NCBI GenBank assembly: GCA_037962975.1 | Contig: CM075676.1 | Coordinates: forward strand, 95,178,001 to 95,242,000 | Reading direction: 5' to 3' | Origin: Clitoria ternatea | Lineage: Eukaryota; Streptophyta; Magnoliopsida; Fabales; Fabaceae | DNA length: 64,000 nucleotides | In this document: in pieces, positions 35,385 to 47,798 of the stretch | Numbering within the stretch: the stretch's first letter is position 1 | Layout: each line of letters begins with the position of its first letter | Position numbers and translations under genes: made by a program | Notes under the pieces: model-generated | The model's input: only the letters and a program-made list of their open reading frames with translations | Database searches by the model: none | Told to the model about the DNA's origin: nothing

Positions 35385-36969
35385 TTTCAAGAGAACAAAA
35401 TATTATTGTGTTCGTTATGAAAAAATATAGCATTTCTAATTGATTGATTGCGTATTTTGATGAGAGGTTGATTATATTTTGACTCATTTTAATTTATGTA
35501 TATTGTGTTGATTGGGAATGTAAGATTGAAATTAGTTAAAACATTAGGGTAGATGATTATTGCATTGTACCTATATGGTAATTTAAAACTTTATTTGTTT
35601 TTTAAATTGTTGGTGGTTTATAAGGTTATATAGTTCAATTTTTAAGAAAATATTATGTTACATGACTATGAGTTCAAATTAAGTATTATATTAATAATTG
35701 CATGCTTTGTTGATTTTAAGTAGTTAAATATATTAAAGTAGAGAAATAGGTCGTGTTTAGATGTATGACAAAATTAATTTAGATAGTAGGAGTTTAAAAA
35801 ACCAATTTATTAGTAGTGGTGAAATTATTAAGAAAACTAAACAACAATCACACACTAATGCCTCACGTAAAATTTTATACTAAGACATGATGTGTGAGAG
35901 TTAATATCCACACAAGAATTTACGTTCGAATTGGAGTCCACACAAAATTTATATTGAGATTTTTTTTAGTGAAACACTTCTTCCCATGTAAAAATAACCC
36001 TTTTCTTTAACAAGCTCGTGGAAAGTTGTGTTATGGATTATATTTGGGATACAGTGCATTACAACTTTAAGAGCTTAAACTTGATTTACTAATCACATAC
36101 TAATTTTAAATACTAATTCTCAGTGGAAGTACATTCATAGCATTGGAAGAGTTGCAGAGGAAAAGTGGTCCTTGTATAGTCTAATTCAAAGAATGAAGTT
36201 GGTCGAGTAAAGTCTTAAAAAACTCAAAACCATGGGTACACATACAAAGAGGCTCTTCCAAATAGATGAATTGGTAGTCAAAGTCAAGGCCATGAACCAT
36301 TCTGAAAGTAGCTTAATGAAAAGACTGAAAATAGAAGCTAGTTATAAAGTTGGGGTGAGAGGTAGTATGGTCCTAAAAGATGATTTTGGTGAAAATTAAA
36401 TTTAGTAATTGATATTGATGCTCTCTAAATTATGTGGTACTACGCCAGCCTAGAATAACACCAAAATGGCGGCATTGAAAAAGCACATATCATATATTCT
36501 CCCCAAATAAAGGATGACCATTTGCTTTTCATATGACATAGTGGGGCTGTTTCACTCCCATTTCACAGACACATTCCTTGGTATCCCTGCTTTCATGCTT
36601 CTTAACCCAAACAAATTCAACCCAATTTCAACTTACTTCTTTCATGTCTATTATTCTTTTAAGTTTTATTTTTTACTTCAACCTATTGTTTAAAATGTAA
36701 TTAATTTATTTTTTTATTTTCTTATAATTAGAATCCATTTGACAAAACAAGTTTATATCATATGACTTATGGTTTATGGTTTATAGTTTATACCTTATAG
36801 TTTTTTATAGAATTTATTTAAATAAAGTTGTTTGTTAAAACTAACTTAAATTATATTAAATAACTTTAAAATACATATAATATTTTAATTATGTAAGAGA
36901 TAAAAGTTGTTATTTTAAGAAAAATATAAAGGTAAAAATGATAACTAAACATTAATAAGAGAGTTTATA
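35385..36969. other. Intergenic, no gene seen
   Basis: AT-rich spacer. Near 36,420-36,620 composition is a little more balanced, but no frame or splice pattern supports a gene. Confidence 0.5.
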
Positions 36970-37710
36970 AATGTGTTTAGTTATTGTATTTTCCAAGAAA
37001 AATAGAAAATTATTTGTGGAGTACATAAAAATAGAAAACATGTTCAGTAACCCAATTTTTCATGGAAAATAGTTGGAAAATAAAAAATCAATTATTCTAG
37101 AAAACATCCATTATTTAGAAAAGCATCTAAGCTAGTATTCCAAAATTTTTCGTTGGAATGAATATCGAGTTTTTCAAAGTTTTTTAAAATATATTTTTGT
37201 GTAAACAATTTCTCTCCCATTTTCAATTTTTTTATGGTTCCTCCTCACTTTGTAAACACGGTTTCCCTTCTTTCTTTCTTAAGTCATTAGGTCAAATGCA
37301 ACATATTTAAAATATATTTTTAAAATAGGAAATTGGCATATGAGTTTTTTTAGAGAAATAAATTTTAAAAGTTGAATGGCTAAAAAGTCATTGTCTATTT
37401 TATTTTAAAATTCAATTTTTTATAAATTTATAGTATAAATTTTTTAATATTTACAATATATTTTTAAAATAGGAATTATTATATACTTTTTTACAAAATT
37501 AAATTTAAAAGTTTATCCCTTTGCCACAGTGTTGCTTCGCCTATTATATAGAGCCATTTTAATTAGCTTGAATAACAAATTACGAGAAAAAACAAATAAA
37601 ATGGAAAATTCATTGCCTTTGAACATATTTTTCAATGAAAAATCAGTTTAGAACACATTTTCATAATTTTCCATGTTATTCTAGAAAATAAAATTTTTTA
37701 AAAACTTCTT
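36970..37710. mobile_element. Possible inverted-repeat element (about 0.74 kb)
   Basis: The left part (about 36990-37080; GAAAACATGTTCAGTAAC, then TTTTTCATGGAAAATA) is an imperfect inverted copy of 37610-37695 (reverse complement has GAAAATGTGTTCTAAAC, then TTTTTCATTGAAAAATA). The interior has no coding signal. A non-autonomous DNA transposon is likely; low complexity makes the limits uncertain. Confidence 0.4.
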
Positions 37711-40700
37711 ATAAGCTAACTGATTATATTATAAGTGTTTGAAAAAGTAGTTGTTACTCTGATAAATATAAAATAATATAAAAGAACAATAATTTTATTT
37801 TTTACACATAATTTATAATTTTTTATATATTTTAATTAATTTCAAATTTAACAAAAATATTTACACTTTTTAATATTATTTTACATTTTATCCATTATAA
37901 AAAATATTTATTTAAAATGTAACATGGTACACCTACTAATAAAAATTTAAGAAAATGGTTTGGTTTTTAAAAATAATAAAATGGGAAAGAAGGGAAGAGA
38001 AGAAACAAGTTTTACTTTTTGTAAAAATAAGATAATTTTTTTAAAATAAAATAAAGGGTAAGGTTAGAAATTATTAAAATTAGAAAAGGGCAATAGAGTA
38101 AAAATAGATTTTAACTACCAGTAGCTGAAATTTAAAAATAGTATCAACTAGCTAAAAACACTACCTATTTAAACACCTTTATTTTATTTAAAGTGATTTT
38201 CAACTACTAATATTAGTCTTCAACTATATGAAATACCTTACCAAGCATATACTTACGAAGTTAAGGGATTATCTATTGCTAATAAAATAATAAAATTAAA
38301 TAAGAGTATTTTAGTCAATAATTTACTCAAATACATATTTAATAATTTTTAATTTATATAAAAATATTTAAAGCAATAATAGATATAGATATGGAATGGA
38401 TGATAATATATTTCAATTTTCAAGTAACTTGCTTCTTCTAAGGCATGAAGATAATGAATCTCTTGTCCCATTTTTATCTTATTTTGTTAACTCTCTGAAT
38501 CCTAACCAAAGCCCTGAAGTTATCTTTAATGCGGTTCCATAAAAAATAATAAAATTTATTTTTTCTAACTAAAGATGAGCTTACCTAAGTGGGTAAAGCT
38601 TAGCTTTTGTCAAAACAAGATATATTTTACCTATTATTAAATTAAAATTGGTGATTAATTACTTATAAAGAATATTATTCTATTAAGAGTAACTCTTTAG
38701 AAAAAAAAAATCAATCATCCTATGGTAGTACGTGACCCATATTTTTTCCCATTTTTAAAAGGATAAGTTGTGCCAAATACAGAGCCTTTTTAAACAAAGT
38801 TATAAGTGAATACTTTTTTTCCTCTTAATTACAAATTTCAAAATACTTCCAATAATTTATAGACTTTTTAGGTTTAGGTTGGGAAGTGAGTTGTAAAAAT
38901 TTTCATATCAAAATTTAATAAGACTGTGTTCCCTGTCACTCAAACTTAATTTTACAGATTAAATCAGAATAATATTTTACTACTTGATCTACATGTTTGA
39001 TATAATAATAAATTAAAAAATAAAAATTTAGATGATTTTAGTTGAAGAAGATCCTAAGAAACACCTCTAGAAAATAGTATATAACATTATTTGATTTTTA
39101 GTTGAGTTGGTCAAACCTAAAAAAAAAATTTTACAATTAAACAGAATTTTGACTGTCTCAAACAGTATAAATAATTAATATTAACCTTTACATTTTTTTA
39201 TTTTTCATAATTCTATTTTCTCAACTGTAAATTAACTGATCACTGTATCTTAAAGTAAAATGGAAATGATAAATTATCAAATAAATTCAACTTTGTCTTG
39301 CCCCACTTTAAGTTTATATGAGAATAAACTATAAAATAATTATTGTAACAATATTATAAAAATATATTATCAAACTCTTCACCGATCACTTAAATGTTTA
39401 CGTTAGAAAAGTGTCATGGCTCCATATTTAATTTAGAGAATCGATTTTGAACGACACGAAAAGAAATTACTTAAGTAAATTAAACATCGTTTTATGTCAA
39501 AACAAATGCATACTGTGATATTGGAACTGTTGCTAAACAGGTTTTCGTATTCGATTAAAATTACTCACTAGCTCGTATAACGTACGGATTATATTTAAAA
39601 ATATTATAAGTATGTAATTAACTTTTAAAAATATTAAGTTCTTGAAAATATAAGAAAAATGTTAAAATATAATATAATATTGTATAATATAAGTTTAAAA
39701 TATTTCTAAAATTGAAAGTATCAAATTAAATTGATATTTATATTTTTTAAAAACAAATATATAAATAATTAAAGATTTTAAATCTTAAATTTTAAATATT
39801 AAAATATAAAATATTGGGAATCATCACTTTTCACTAAGAATGTGAATTACTTGATATTATAGGTGCCCTCAAAATATCAAGCATGGATCACGCTATAATT
39901 TGTAGCATCTCGACCTGTTTGATTATTGACAAAATAATTTTTAAAATTGTCCTATATCTAATGTAAAAAATTGAACTTTCGATTTATTAAAGGAAGACGA
40001 GTTTCTTCTACTCAAGAAATATAAATTACATGTTAATGTGTAAGAAGAGAATATGACATTGTAAAAAAGTATATTGAAGTTTCACTTTAGAGTTGTTTAT
40101 GTTCTTTTTTAATTTATTGGTTATTTACATTTTGTAACAATTTTAAAATGGTCTTTTTCATTAACTAAGTTAATAACTTTTTAAATGGGTAATACAAAAT
40201 GGATATAAAATATATATTTTTTAAATATGTTTTCATTAAAAAATATCTTTTACATCCAACATTTAAATCGATTTATAACAAAACTTATTAAAAAATATGG
40301 TTTAAATTAATTTTTCAATAACTAATTTAAAAAAAGATAAATTTTGATTAGTTAAATTAGTGGAGAAGACATTTTTTAAAAAACTATTTATTAATATTAA
40401 GGAACGAAATTTAAAATAGTAAAATGTATGAAAGCAAATTAAAATATATAATAGAATGAGTTAGATGTAATGAAATGGCGTTGAAGATGACGCCACCAGA
40501 GACAAGGTGTGTCCGTTTTCCCTTCGGATCCGGATCATGTTAAGGAGTTGAACAGTAACAGGGCCATTTGTTTCAGCATGACATTGACTTCTAAAGATTT
40601 CCATTTACTGTCATCGTGCATCATACACGCATATAATTAAAATTAAATAATGAAGTTTTAAATTATGCGATTTGCCAGATGCTTCTGACAGCAGCATCTG

Positions 40701-42598
40701 ATTATTCGAACACAGTTCGTAAATGGAATATAAAGTTGTCACTTGTCAAAATAGTGAAAACAATAACATGTTGCCACAGTGCTTATATTCAAGTAACAAA
40801 ATGGTTGGAAAGTCCGAAAGTGTACTGTTATTTTTCTCCCTGCCTCAAACATCCTCACTCTTACATTTCATTTTCACATGTTGTATGTAAGGGGGGTTTC
40901 GTTTTCAGATTATTATTCATTTCTTTATTTATTTTAATTACTTTGGGTCTTTTCCTTCTTTTATTTTCCCATCATTTATTTATTTATTTGTTTATGGAGT
41001 TATGTATTATTTTTTTATTGTTTGATATGTTATATCCTTATTCCTAATATTCTTTTATGTGACTTTTAATCAACTTATTTGTGTTTTATTTAGCATAAAA
41101 CTGTTACACTATTTAGTTTAATTACTCCAAATATTCTAATTGTTAGATTATTTTATTGATTATTTGTTTATTGGGATTTTTTAAAATGGTCAACTTAAAT
41201 CCAAAAAAAATGCGATAAATTTACTTAAAAATTTGTATTAAATTAGGTAGGGATTTTACAAAGTACACCATTAATTATTAAAATCAATCCTTTGAAAAGT
41301 GTCCTAAGATGTTATGTGATGGGCCTTGTGAACACCATTTTTAAATTTTAAAAAAAGATAATTTAAAAAAAATAAGACCTATTGCCCTTTGTTCCCTCAA
41401 TAGTGCAAGAAGGAGCTGTTAATCAACCACCCCACTTGGAGAATGGAAGACCATTCCGAATTTGAAGCAAATGCGTTGTAAAGTTCCCAATAATTCATAA
41501 ACAATTCATCAGAAATTGGGTTTAAAAACCCAAGCAATTTTCAAGGAAGGGGACAATTTCTTTGGAACAACAGAACGATCTTATTTTTCTTCATCCAGCA
41601 ACCAGAAACTCAAGAAAACAGCAACCAAAAAATACCCAAAATATATACAAAAAGAAGAAGAAACAAAAGGTGAAGGAAGCTGACGAAACTACACCACCGG
41701 AGCTCTGACCGTCGACGACCTCGACACCGCCCAGATCTTCTCTGGTTTCCTCTTCTCTCTCTCTCTCTCCCCCTTCCAATCCACTTTCACTCTGCTGTCG
41801 TCCCTTTCTTTTTTCTACTTCCTTCTCCCTATATTTCTTTAGTTTAGCTTTTAGTGAATAGGTTTTTGCTTTTTTGCTTTTTGGGCCTTAAAGGCCATCT
41901 CTTTTCTTTTATATAGTAGGATTTAGAAGCCCAAAAAAAACCTTTTTTTTCAAAAAACAATAATTTTTATTTATAATAAATTAAATTTTTAAAATATACA
42001 TATCTTAAAAAATAAAAAAAAAAGGATATTGGAAAAATCTTAAAAATCTAAAATATCTTTTCTAAAAAGGTAAATCTTTTTATGTTGAATTAGATAAATT
42101 TATTTAAAAAAACAAAAAACAAAAATATTTTCTAAAAAATAAAAGTAAAGTTTCCTTTTATGATGAATCTTACTAATAAAAATATTAAAGATCTAAGCAT
42201 TCTTTTTAGAATAAAATAAATAATATTTTATGCTAAATCAAAAATCTTATAAGTGGTGTCATGCAAAATTATTTTTGCCTACATATACTTTACAAGATTT
42301 ACATATACTTTACAAGATTTTGAAGGTTTATGCACATGTGAATTTCTTCGTCTTGTATCTCTCATTCCTCATTAATTTTTCTTTATTATTAAAAATAAAA
42401 TCAATCAAAAATAATTTAAATATTTTTCAAAAATTAATTTCCCCTAGAACTACGTAACCCTAATTTCTCAATACGCTTGAGAATATGTAGGAGCGAGAAT
42501 AATTCTTGTTGGGCCCACTTTCATTTTATTAATTTTTGTCTTGATTAATTTTATATCATTAACATCTAATTTTAGAAATTTGTTTTATCATGAGAAGG
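37711..42598. other. Intergenic, AT-rich; small repeats only
   Basis: Nearly five kb without a supported gene. It contains a CT microsatellite at about 41752-41772 and a 20-bp tandem pair (ACATATACTTTACAAGATTT) at about 42279-42318. Around 40,480-40,640 and 41,690-41,740 GC is higher, possibly decayed gene or element pieces. The right end may belong to the long LTR suggested at 42599-43900. Confidence 0.5.
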
Positions 42599-43408
42599 TT
42601 AATTTAGACGAGATGCCTTGTTAAACTTTTCAAATTTTCAATCTATTGTTAGTTATTAAATAATGATATTTTAAAATAGGATTAATTTAGACGAGACGTC
42701 TTGTTGATCTCATCATATTTTTCAATATACAACAACAATAATATTTTTAGTAAAGAGGGATTAATTTAGACAAGACGTCTTGTTAGTCTTCTCATATTTT
42801 TAATATATTTTATTTTCTTATAGAAAAAGGTTAATTTGGACGAGACGTCCTGTTAATCTTTTATTTTGTTTAATCAATTTATTTTATCTCATATTATTTA
42901 ACTTTATTTTAATCTCTAATTTATGTTATAATTTAAGATTAATTTGGACGAGACGTCTTATTAATCGTTTGTTTTGTTTAATCAACTTATTTTATCTTAT
43001 ATTATTTATCTTTATTCTAATCTTTAATTTATGTCACAATTTAAGATTAATTTGGACGAGACCTCTTGTTAATCTTTTGTTTTGTTTAATCAATTTATTT
43101 TATCTCATATCATTCAACTTTATTTTAATCTCTAATTTGTGTTACAATTTAAGGTTAATTTGGACGGGATGTCTGTTAATCCTTACTGTTATTATTTAGT
43201 TTCTACTGTCACTATTTAATCTTCTACTATCATTATTTGTTTATTTTTTTTACTGTCACTGTTTAGTTTTCTATTGTTATAATTTGGTTTCTTACTATTA
43301 CTATTTGGTTTCTTACTATCACTATTTAGTCCCTTGCTGTCATTGTTTGGTACGTTTAGTCAAATTTGTTCGATTTAAGATTAATTTGGACGAGACGTCT
43401 TGTTGATC
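42599..43408 (+). repeat. Array of nine near-palindromic units, partly with a 108-bp step
   Basis: TTAATTTGGACGAGACGTCT and close variants, ending TTGTTAATC, recur at 42599, 42682, 42761, 42831, 42939, 43047, 43155 and 43381, with steps of 83, 79, 70, 108, 108, 108 and 226 bp. The core AGACGTCT is a palindrome flanked by ACG/TGT and by TTAA on both sides, so each unit is near-symmetric. Spacers in the 108-bp part are also repeated. Between 43180 and 43370 lie shorter 'ACTATCACTATTTAG' repeats. Confidence 0.8.
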
Positions 43409-43900
43409 TTATTTCAAACTTCCTCGTTTGTTTTGTTTGTTCCTTTTAAAGAAGTTAAAATAATTTCTAGACTACTTATAATGCGCGCTATCAATTTGAG
43501 ATAACCGTTTTATAATAGACAATTATGAGGTGCTAATACCTTCCTCACCTGTAATTCGACTCCCAAACTCAGAATTTCACTTTTATGACTAGTGCTTTTT
43601 AAAAAGGTTTTCCCAGTATTTTACCCTAAAAAAATATTGATAACTACTCCCTGTTTTTCTTATTCTTACTGTTGTCTGTTTTCTTTTGAAAAGATTTCGA
43701 ACCCCCTGTTTTCTTTGTTTTACTATTACGTACTGTTTCTTTTAAAAGAATTTCAAAATCAATCAATTTTTTAAGGGTCGGTCATCCTTTCGCGATACCG
43801 GTCGCGATAGGCCTTAAGTTTACTTTCGCAAATTTGCAAACTAATTGGGTGTCAATGTTCAAATTAGCTTAGTATGCATGTGTGTTTTCATTGTCAAATG
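43409..43900 (+). repeat. Possible end region of an Ogre/Tat-type long LTR
   Basis: The stretch at about 43530-43575 reads GAGGTGCTAATACCTTCCTC and then an ACTCCCAAACTC-like segment. This resembles a conserved part of the long LTRs of Ogre-type gypsy elements. CGCGATACCGGTCGCGATAG near 43790 also suits such an LTR. No PBS or second copy is in the window; recognition is from memory and tentative. Confidence 0.35.
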
Positions 43901-44369
43901 TACGATATCCTTTTTCTATATGCAGGTGTTTCCGCCAGCGCAAAAATGAGAAGAATGTCAATGTGGAGGCACATGTTGAAAAAAATGAAGTGACAATTAT
44001 CCCCTCCAAAGAGAAAACATGTCTTATTCTATGGTCGTTTACCTTAAGTTGATTAGAAATTTGTAGGTACAATGGCTGAATTAAGAGCTTGGAGAGATGA
44101 AGGTTGGGTGAGGCAGTTAAAATAGAGAAGACTCTTTAACAATAAATAATTATTGGCTGGTAGTTTTATGACGTTATTAACATTGTGGCTTTGGTTTGAT
44201 TGAGGGATAATTGTAGAATTTGGAAACATGATTAAGAATTATTTATTAATTAGATTTTGTGATGCTGAGAACTATTGTCCAGGGTTTGAAATCTGAACCC
44301 ATAGATTTGTCAGCGGTTAGGAGCGTACTCGATATAATCAGGGTACATGGCAATTAAAAAAGAAGGGTT

Positions 44370-44600
44370 GCATGTCAACAAATTGGCATCGTCAAAGGTG
44401 GCATGTTGATCTTGGAAATTAACCTTAATAGAGTCCAAACTGTTGATCATCTTTGCAAAATACGAGTCGCTACGTCTGAAAAAAGGTGCATGGAGGAAGA
44501 TGAATACGCAAACCACTTGTTTTTCAATTGCAAATTTGTTAACCATATTTGCACAAAGTGGTATTCTAAATTGGGGGAACAAAAATGCTGTCAAGGAATG
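44370..44600 (+). pseudogene. LINE-type zinc-finger (zf-RVT) fragment
   Basis: The frame from 44403 reads VDHLCKIRVATSEKRCMEED then EYANHLFFNCKFVNHICTKWYSKLG, matching the Cys/His-rich segment (C..E.A.HLF..C....W) after the RT of plant LINEs. No RT or RNase H lies next to it, and after about 44580 the match is lost. A dead fragment. Confidence 0.55.
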
Positions 44601-46475
44601 GTGCTATGCATATTCTGTGGCACACTGGTATGGAGTATGTTGATAACAAAAGAAATAATAATTCAAAGAAGAAATACACTAGGACAAAGAGAAGACAATG
44701 ATACATAGGCCCGCTTATACCCAAACAATCAGAAACACCCTTTAGCATGGTTGGGGTAAGCCATTTGATGATGAGGGAACCCATTTCAGTTCATCTCGAG
44801 GGAGTGCCGCACAGACGGCGATTATGAAGGAGGAATACACCTTTTGTCATGGGCAAGGGTTTTCCAATCTACCATGGAAACTGGGCCAACCTTCTTGACG
44901 GATATCCCTCGTAAGCCAGTAATTTTTTTCATTTTACTAATAAAAAAATATTAAAATAAACTGTTGAACATGTTGCAATTAGTATCTTTCATCATATTTA
45001 TCTTTGTATTAGACCAAATAATTACGGCATATCCATCTTAATTTTGATCAATTTAACTTTACTATCACTTGTGGTTTTTTGGTTGTTGTTGAGTATTATA
45101 TGTACGTGGTTTGGAAAAGTAACGTGACAATAATTTACTGGGTTAACTCTAGTTCACTAGCGGATACAAATTTTACGAGGATTCTCTTAACTATCACCTC
45201 CAAAATTAAAAATATTGATTACTTTTAGTTTCTAAACTTATAAAATATGGATCCAAATTTATAAAATATCAGATAAATAAAGTTGAAAAAGAAATTAATT
45301 ACCGTAATCTATAATAGATACTATTTACACAATGAGTATGTAATATACGAATGCTCTTGAGAATTGCTCTAGGAGAATTAGGTTTCATTGCTCAATGTAT
45401 CACTTGAATCATAAAAGGGACTTCGAGACCATATTTATACATCAGTAAAAAGGGGTCTTCGATGCAAGCCCAAAGTGATACGAATGTAACTATATTTTGT
45501 TAAGATTAAGGGAAATCAAAATCCCTTTTGTTCCTATCTAAAATAGGTAAAAAATAAGGTATGTAAAACCCATCTCAACCTAGGAAACAAATACCAACAA
45601 AATAGATAATTAAAATAACTGATATCTATAATTTGTACTAAATGAATCCAGCTAAGTAAAACAGTAAAGTTATGCAAGTTAATTTGGAGTAGAATTTCTA
45701 AAGAGGAAAACAATTTTGGAATGAGTATCGTTATTAAAACAAATAGGGACCATCTTAGTAAGGGTAGAAATTTAGTTTAAAACCCAATGTCACAGCTCAC
45801 ACACCTTTACTATTTTGTCCTTTTAAATCAAGTTTTTCTCTGGTGCGTAAAATATTTGAAAATAATTATAAATACTCTATTATTCTTAAATGTGACAACA
45901 ACCACTTCATTACCCAAAGAAGCAACCGCTTCATTTGTCCCAATCATAGTAATAATGGCAATATTTAGTGGCAGGCCTGGAAACACATCACAATCCCACA
46001 CTCGAGTATAGTATACGCGCCTTACTTAATTAAAATTATCCAAAGTTTGTTAAAAATTTAATTAAAATTAACAGACTGGCTAAAATTGAATACTTTTTAA
46101 ATTGAAAGTTGATGAAAGTTTTTCCTTTTGTTATTTTCTTTTTGTCACATTTCTTACCTCAGTAAAACAGAGTGCAAGTGCTTTAGGGAGGAAAAATGAC
46201 GATGGCTGTTTTCAATGTTTATTTTTAGTTTTTCTGATTTAATTATAAAAATGTTATTTTGTTTTTAATTTTTAAAAGTTTGTAAAAAAGGTAAAAACAA
46301 AAAAAATATTTTTAATATTTCTTGTATAAAATTATAAAAAAACAAAAACAAAATAATAGTTTTATAAGAAAAAATGAAAATAAAAAAAAGGCAAAAAAGA
46401 CCCTAATAGCATTAGACAAGTAATAGTCCAACAGTTTGAAGAATACAGCACAGGTGAGGTTTAGAAGATGATGGA
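44601..46475. other. Intergenic, no gene seen
   Basis: AT-rich. The part next to 46475 should contain the 3' UTR of the CASP-like gene. Short open frames here have no family motifs. Confidence 0.5.
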
Positions 46476-47798
46476 TCAGTTGGTCTTCAAACGCAGGAAC
46501 CACTTTGGCGAGTACATGCGGAACACTTTATGGGCTGAGAAAGTTGATATTAGAGCCATTAAGATGAAGGCTGCATAGCCACATAACACAGCCCCTCCTA
46601 TTTGGTCGCAGAATCTGGTGAATTTGTCGCATACCTTCATCCATTCAAAGGCTTCTGCTCCAGTTACTGCCAACATCGATGCTGTAAGTGCTGCTGTATT
46701 CGCACCAAATGTCAAGTACGCAGCCATCTGTTCACAAATTTTAATATTATCATTCAAATTTTGGAACTTTTACCACACAATGACTATCAACTTTTTATTT
46801 TCAAGAATCAAATTTGTCTGAAATAGTTTTAATATATTTTTAAACACTTTAAAAACTACATTCCAATGATCAAAATTAGTTTCAGTTTTGAAGTTTATTT
46901 TTTGTATTTTTTTAAAATACAAAGTTGTAACACTATTTTTTATTTTTAATAGTTTGTAAGAAAAGAATGAAAATATTTTTTTTTCCAGTTTTCACTAGTG
47001 GAAGAACCTTTGGAAACAAAAAGTAATATTATAGTTTTGTAAATAGAAAACAAACTTTAAGAGCCTAATATTTCAATTTTCAAATGAAAGATCTTCTTCT
47101 CATCGCCACAACTTAATACATGTCTTGTTATGCACCATAGGAATATGAATACAGATCCAATCTAACCCAACTCAGAATAAGTTTCATTTTATAGTTTGTA
47201 TGTAATTTGTTTTCAACCACACTCTTAAACTTGTGGTGACCTCCACCAAAATCAATTTCAAGTAATTTTGCCTTGTAGACTCGGACTTATTCCTTGAATA
47301 AGCAACAGATCCCAAACTCTAATTGGGAAACATGTGAAATAGATAACTACGAAAAGATTAATAATTTACCTGATCCAACAAGAAACAAATCCAAGCCATG
47401 CCTATATAAGACACTTTGAAATTTCCTCTAGAACAAGCTGAGATTTTGCATAATTGAAGCATGTTATAGCCAGCAGCCGCAGATGTAACGTATACCAAGA
47501 TCCTAAAAAGGCAGAAAATTCCTAGCTCTAATTTTAATAACATTAAGGCACATAGTAAATCAAAGAGAACAGATAGATACATATATGGAGGGTGGAGAGG
47601 GTGGTCTTACTTGAGAGCCTTCATGTCTTTGTAAGTGGCTTTCTTCTCATAAGACAGTAACACAACCTTAGTTTGAGTGTCAAAAGCAACCAAACATGCC
47701 GTTATTATCAAGACCAGTATTGCTGAGACCCTTAGACAAATTTCCCCTCTCGCCATTTCCAAGTTCATTTTCTTGAGATGAAAATGGATATTATCCAC
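46476..47798 (-). CDS. CASP-like membrane protein, 3 exons, 190 aa
   Basis: A member of the plant CASP-like (UPF0497) family, four-helix plasma-membrane proteins; true CASPs build the Casparian strip platform, CASP-like proteins have broader and mostly unknown roles. Exons (low-high): 46476-46727, 47370-47502, 47611-47798; all GT..AG. Helices: about 24-40 (preceded by the family's Arg in LRVSAIL), 64-82, 98-127 (with the conserved Asp in FLLDQ) and 150-173. Family motifs include VAFDTQTKVV, KKATYKDMKALK, AGYNMLQL, ARGN-like SRGNF, EWMKVCDKFTRFCDQ with the paired loop cysteines 140 and 147, and SAHKVFRMYSPKWFL at the C-terminus. It looks closest to the CASPL2 group. The start is the first in-frame ATG; Met11 (47768) or Met15 are alternatives and fit the short family N-terminus better. 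Confidence 0.92.

Noticed and set aside
41591..41779. Minus-strand ORF starting with an acidic Glu/Arg run
   Set aside because: The run comes from a CT microsatellite; no domain, splice partner or promoter supports a gene.
42969..43199. 76-codon ORF rich in Leu, Ile, Phe that looks membrane-like
   Set aside because: It reads through the 108-bp tandem repeat; its internal repetition reflects the DNA repeat and T-rich composition.
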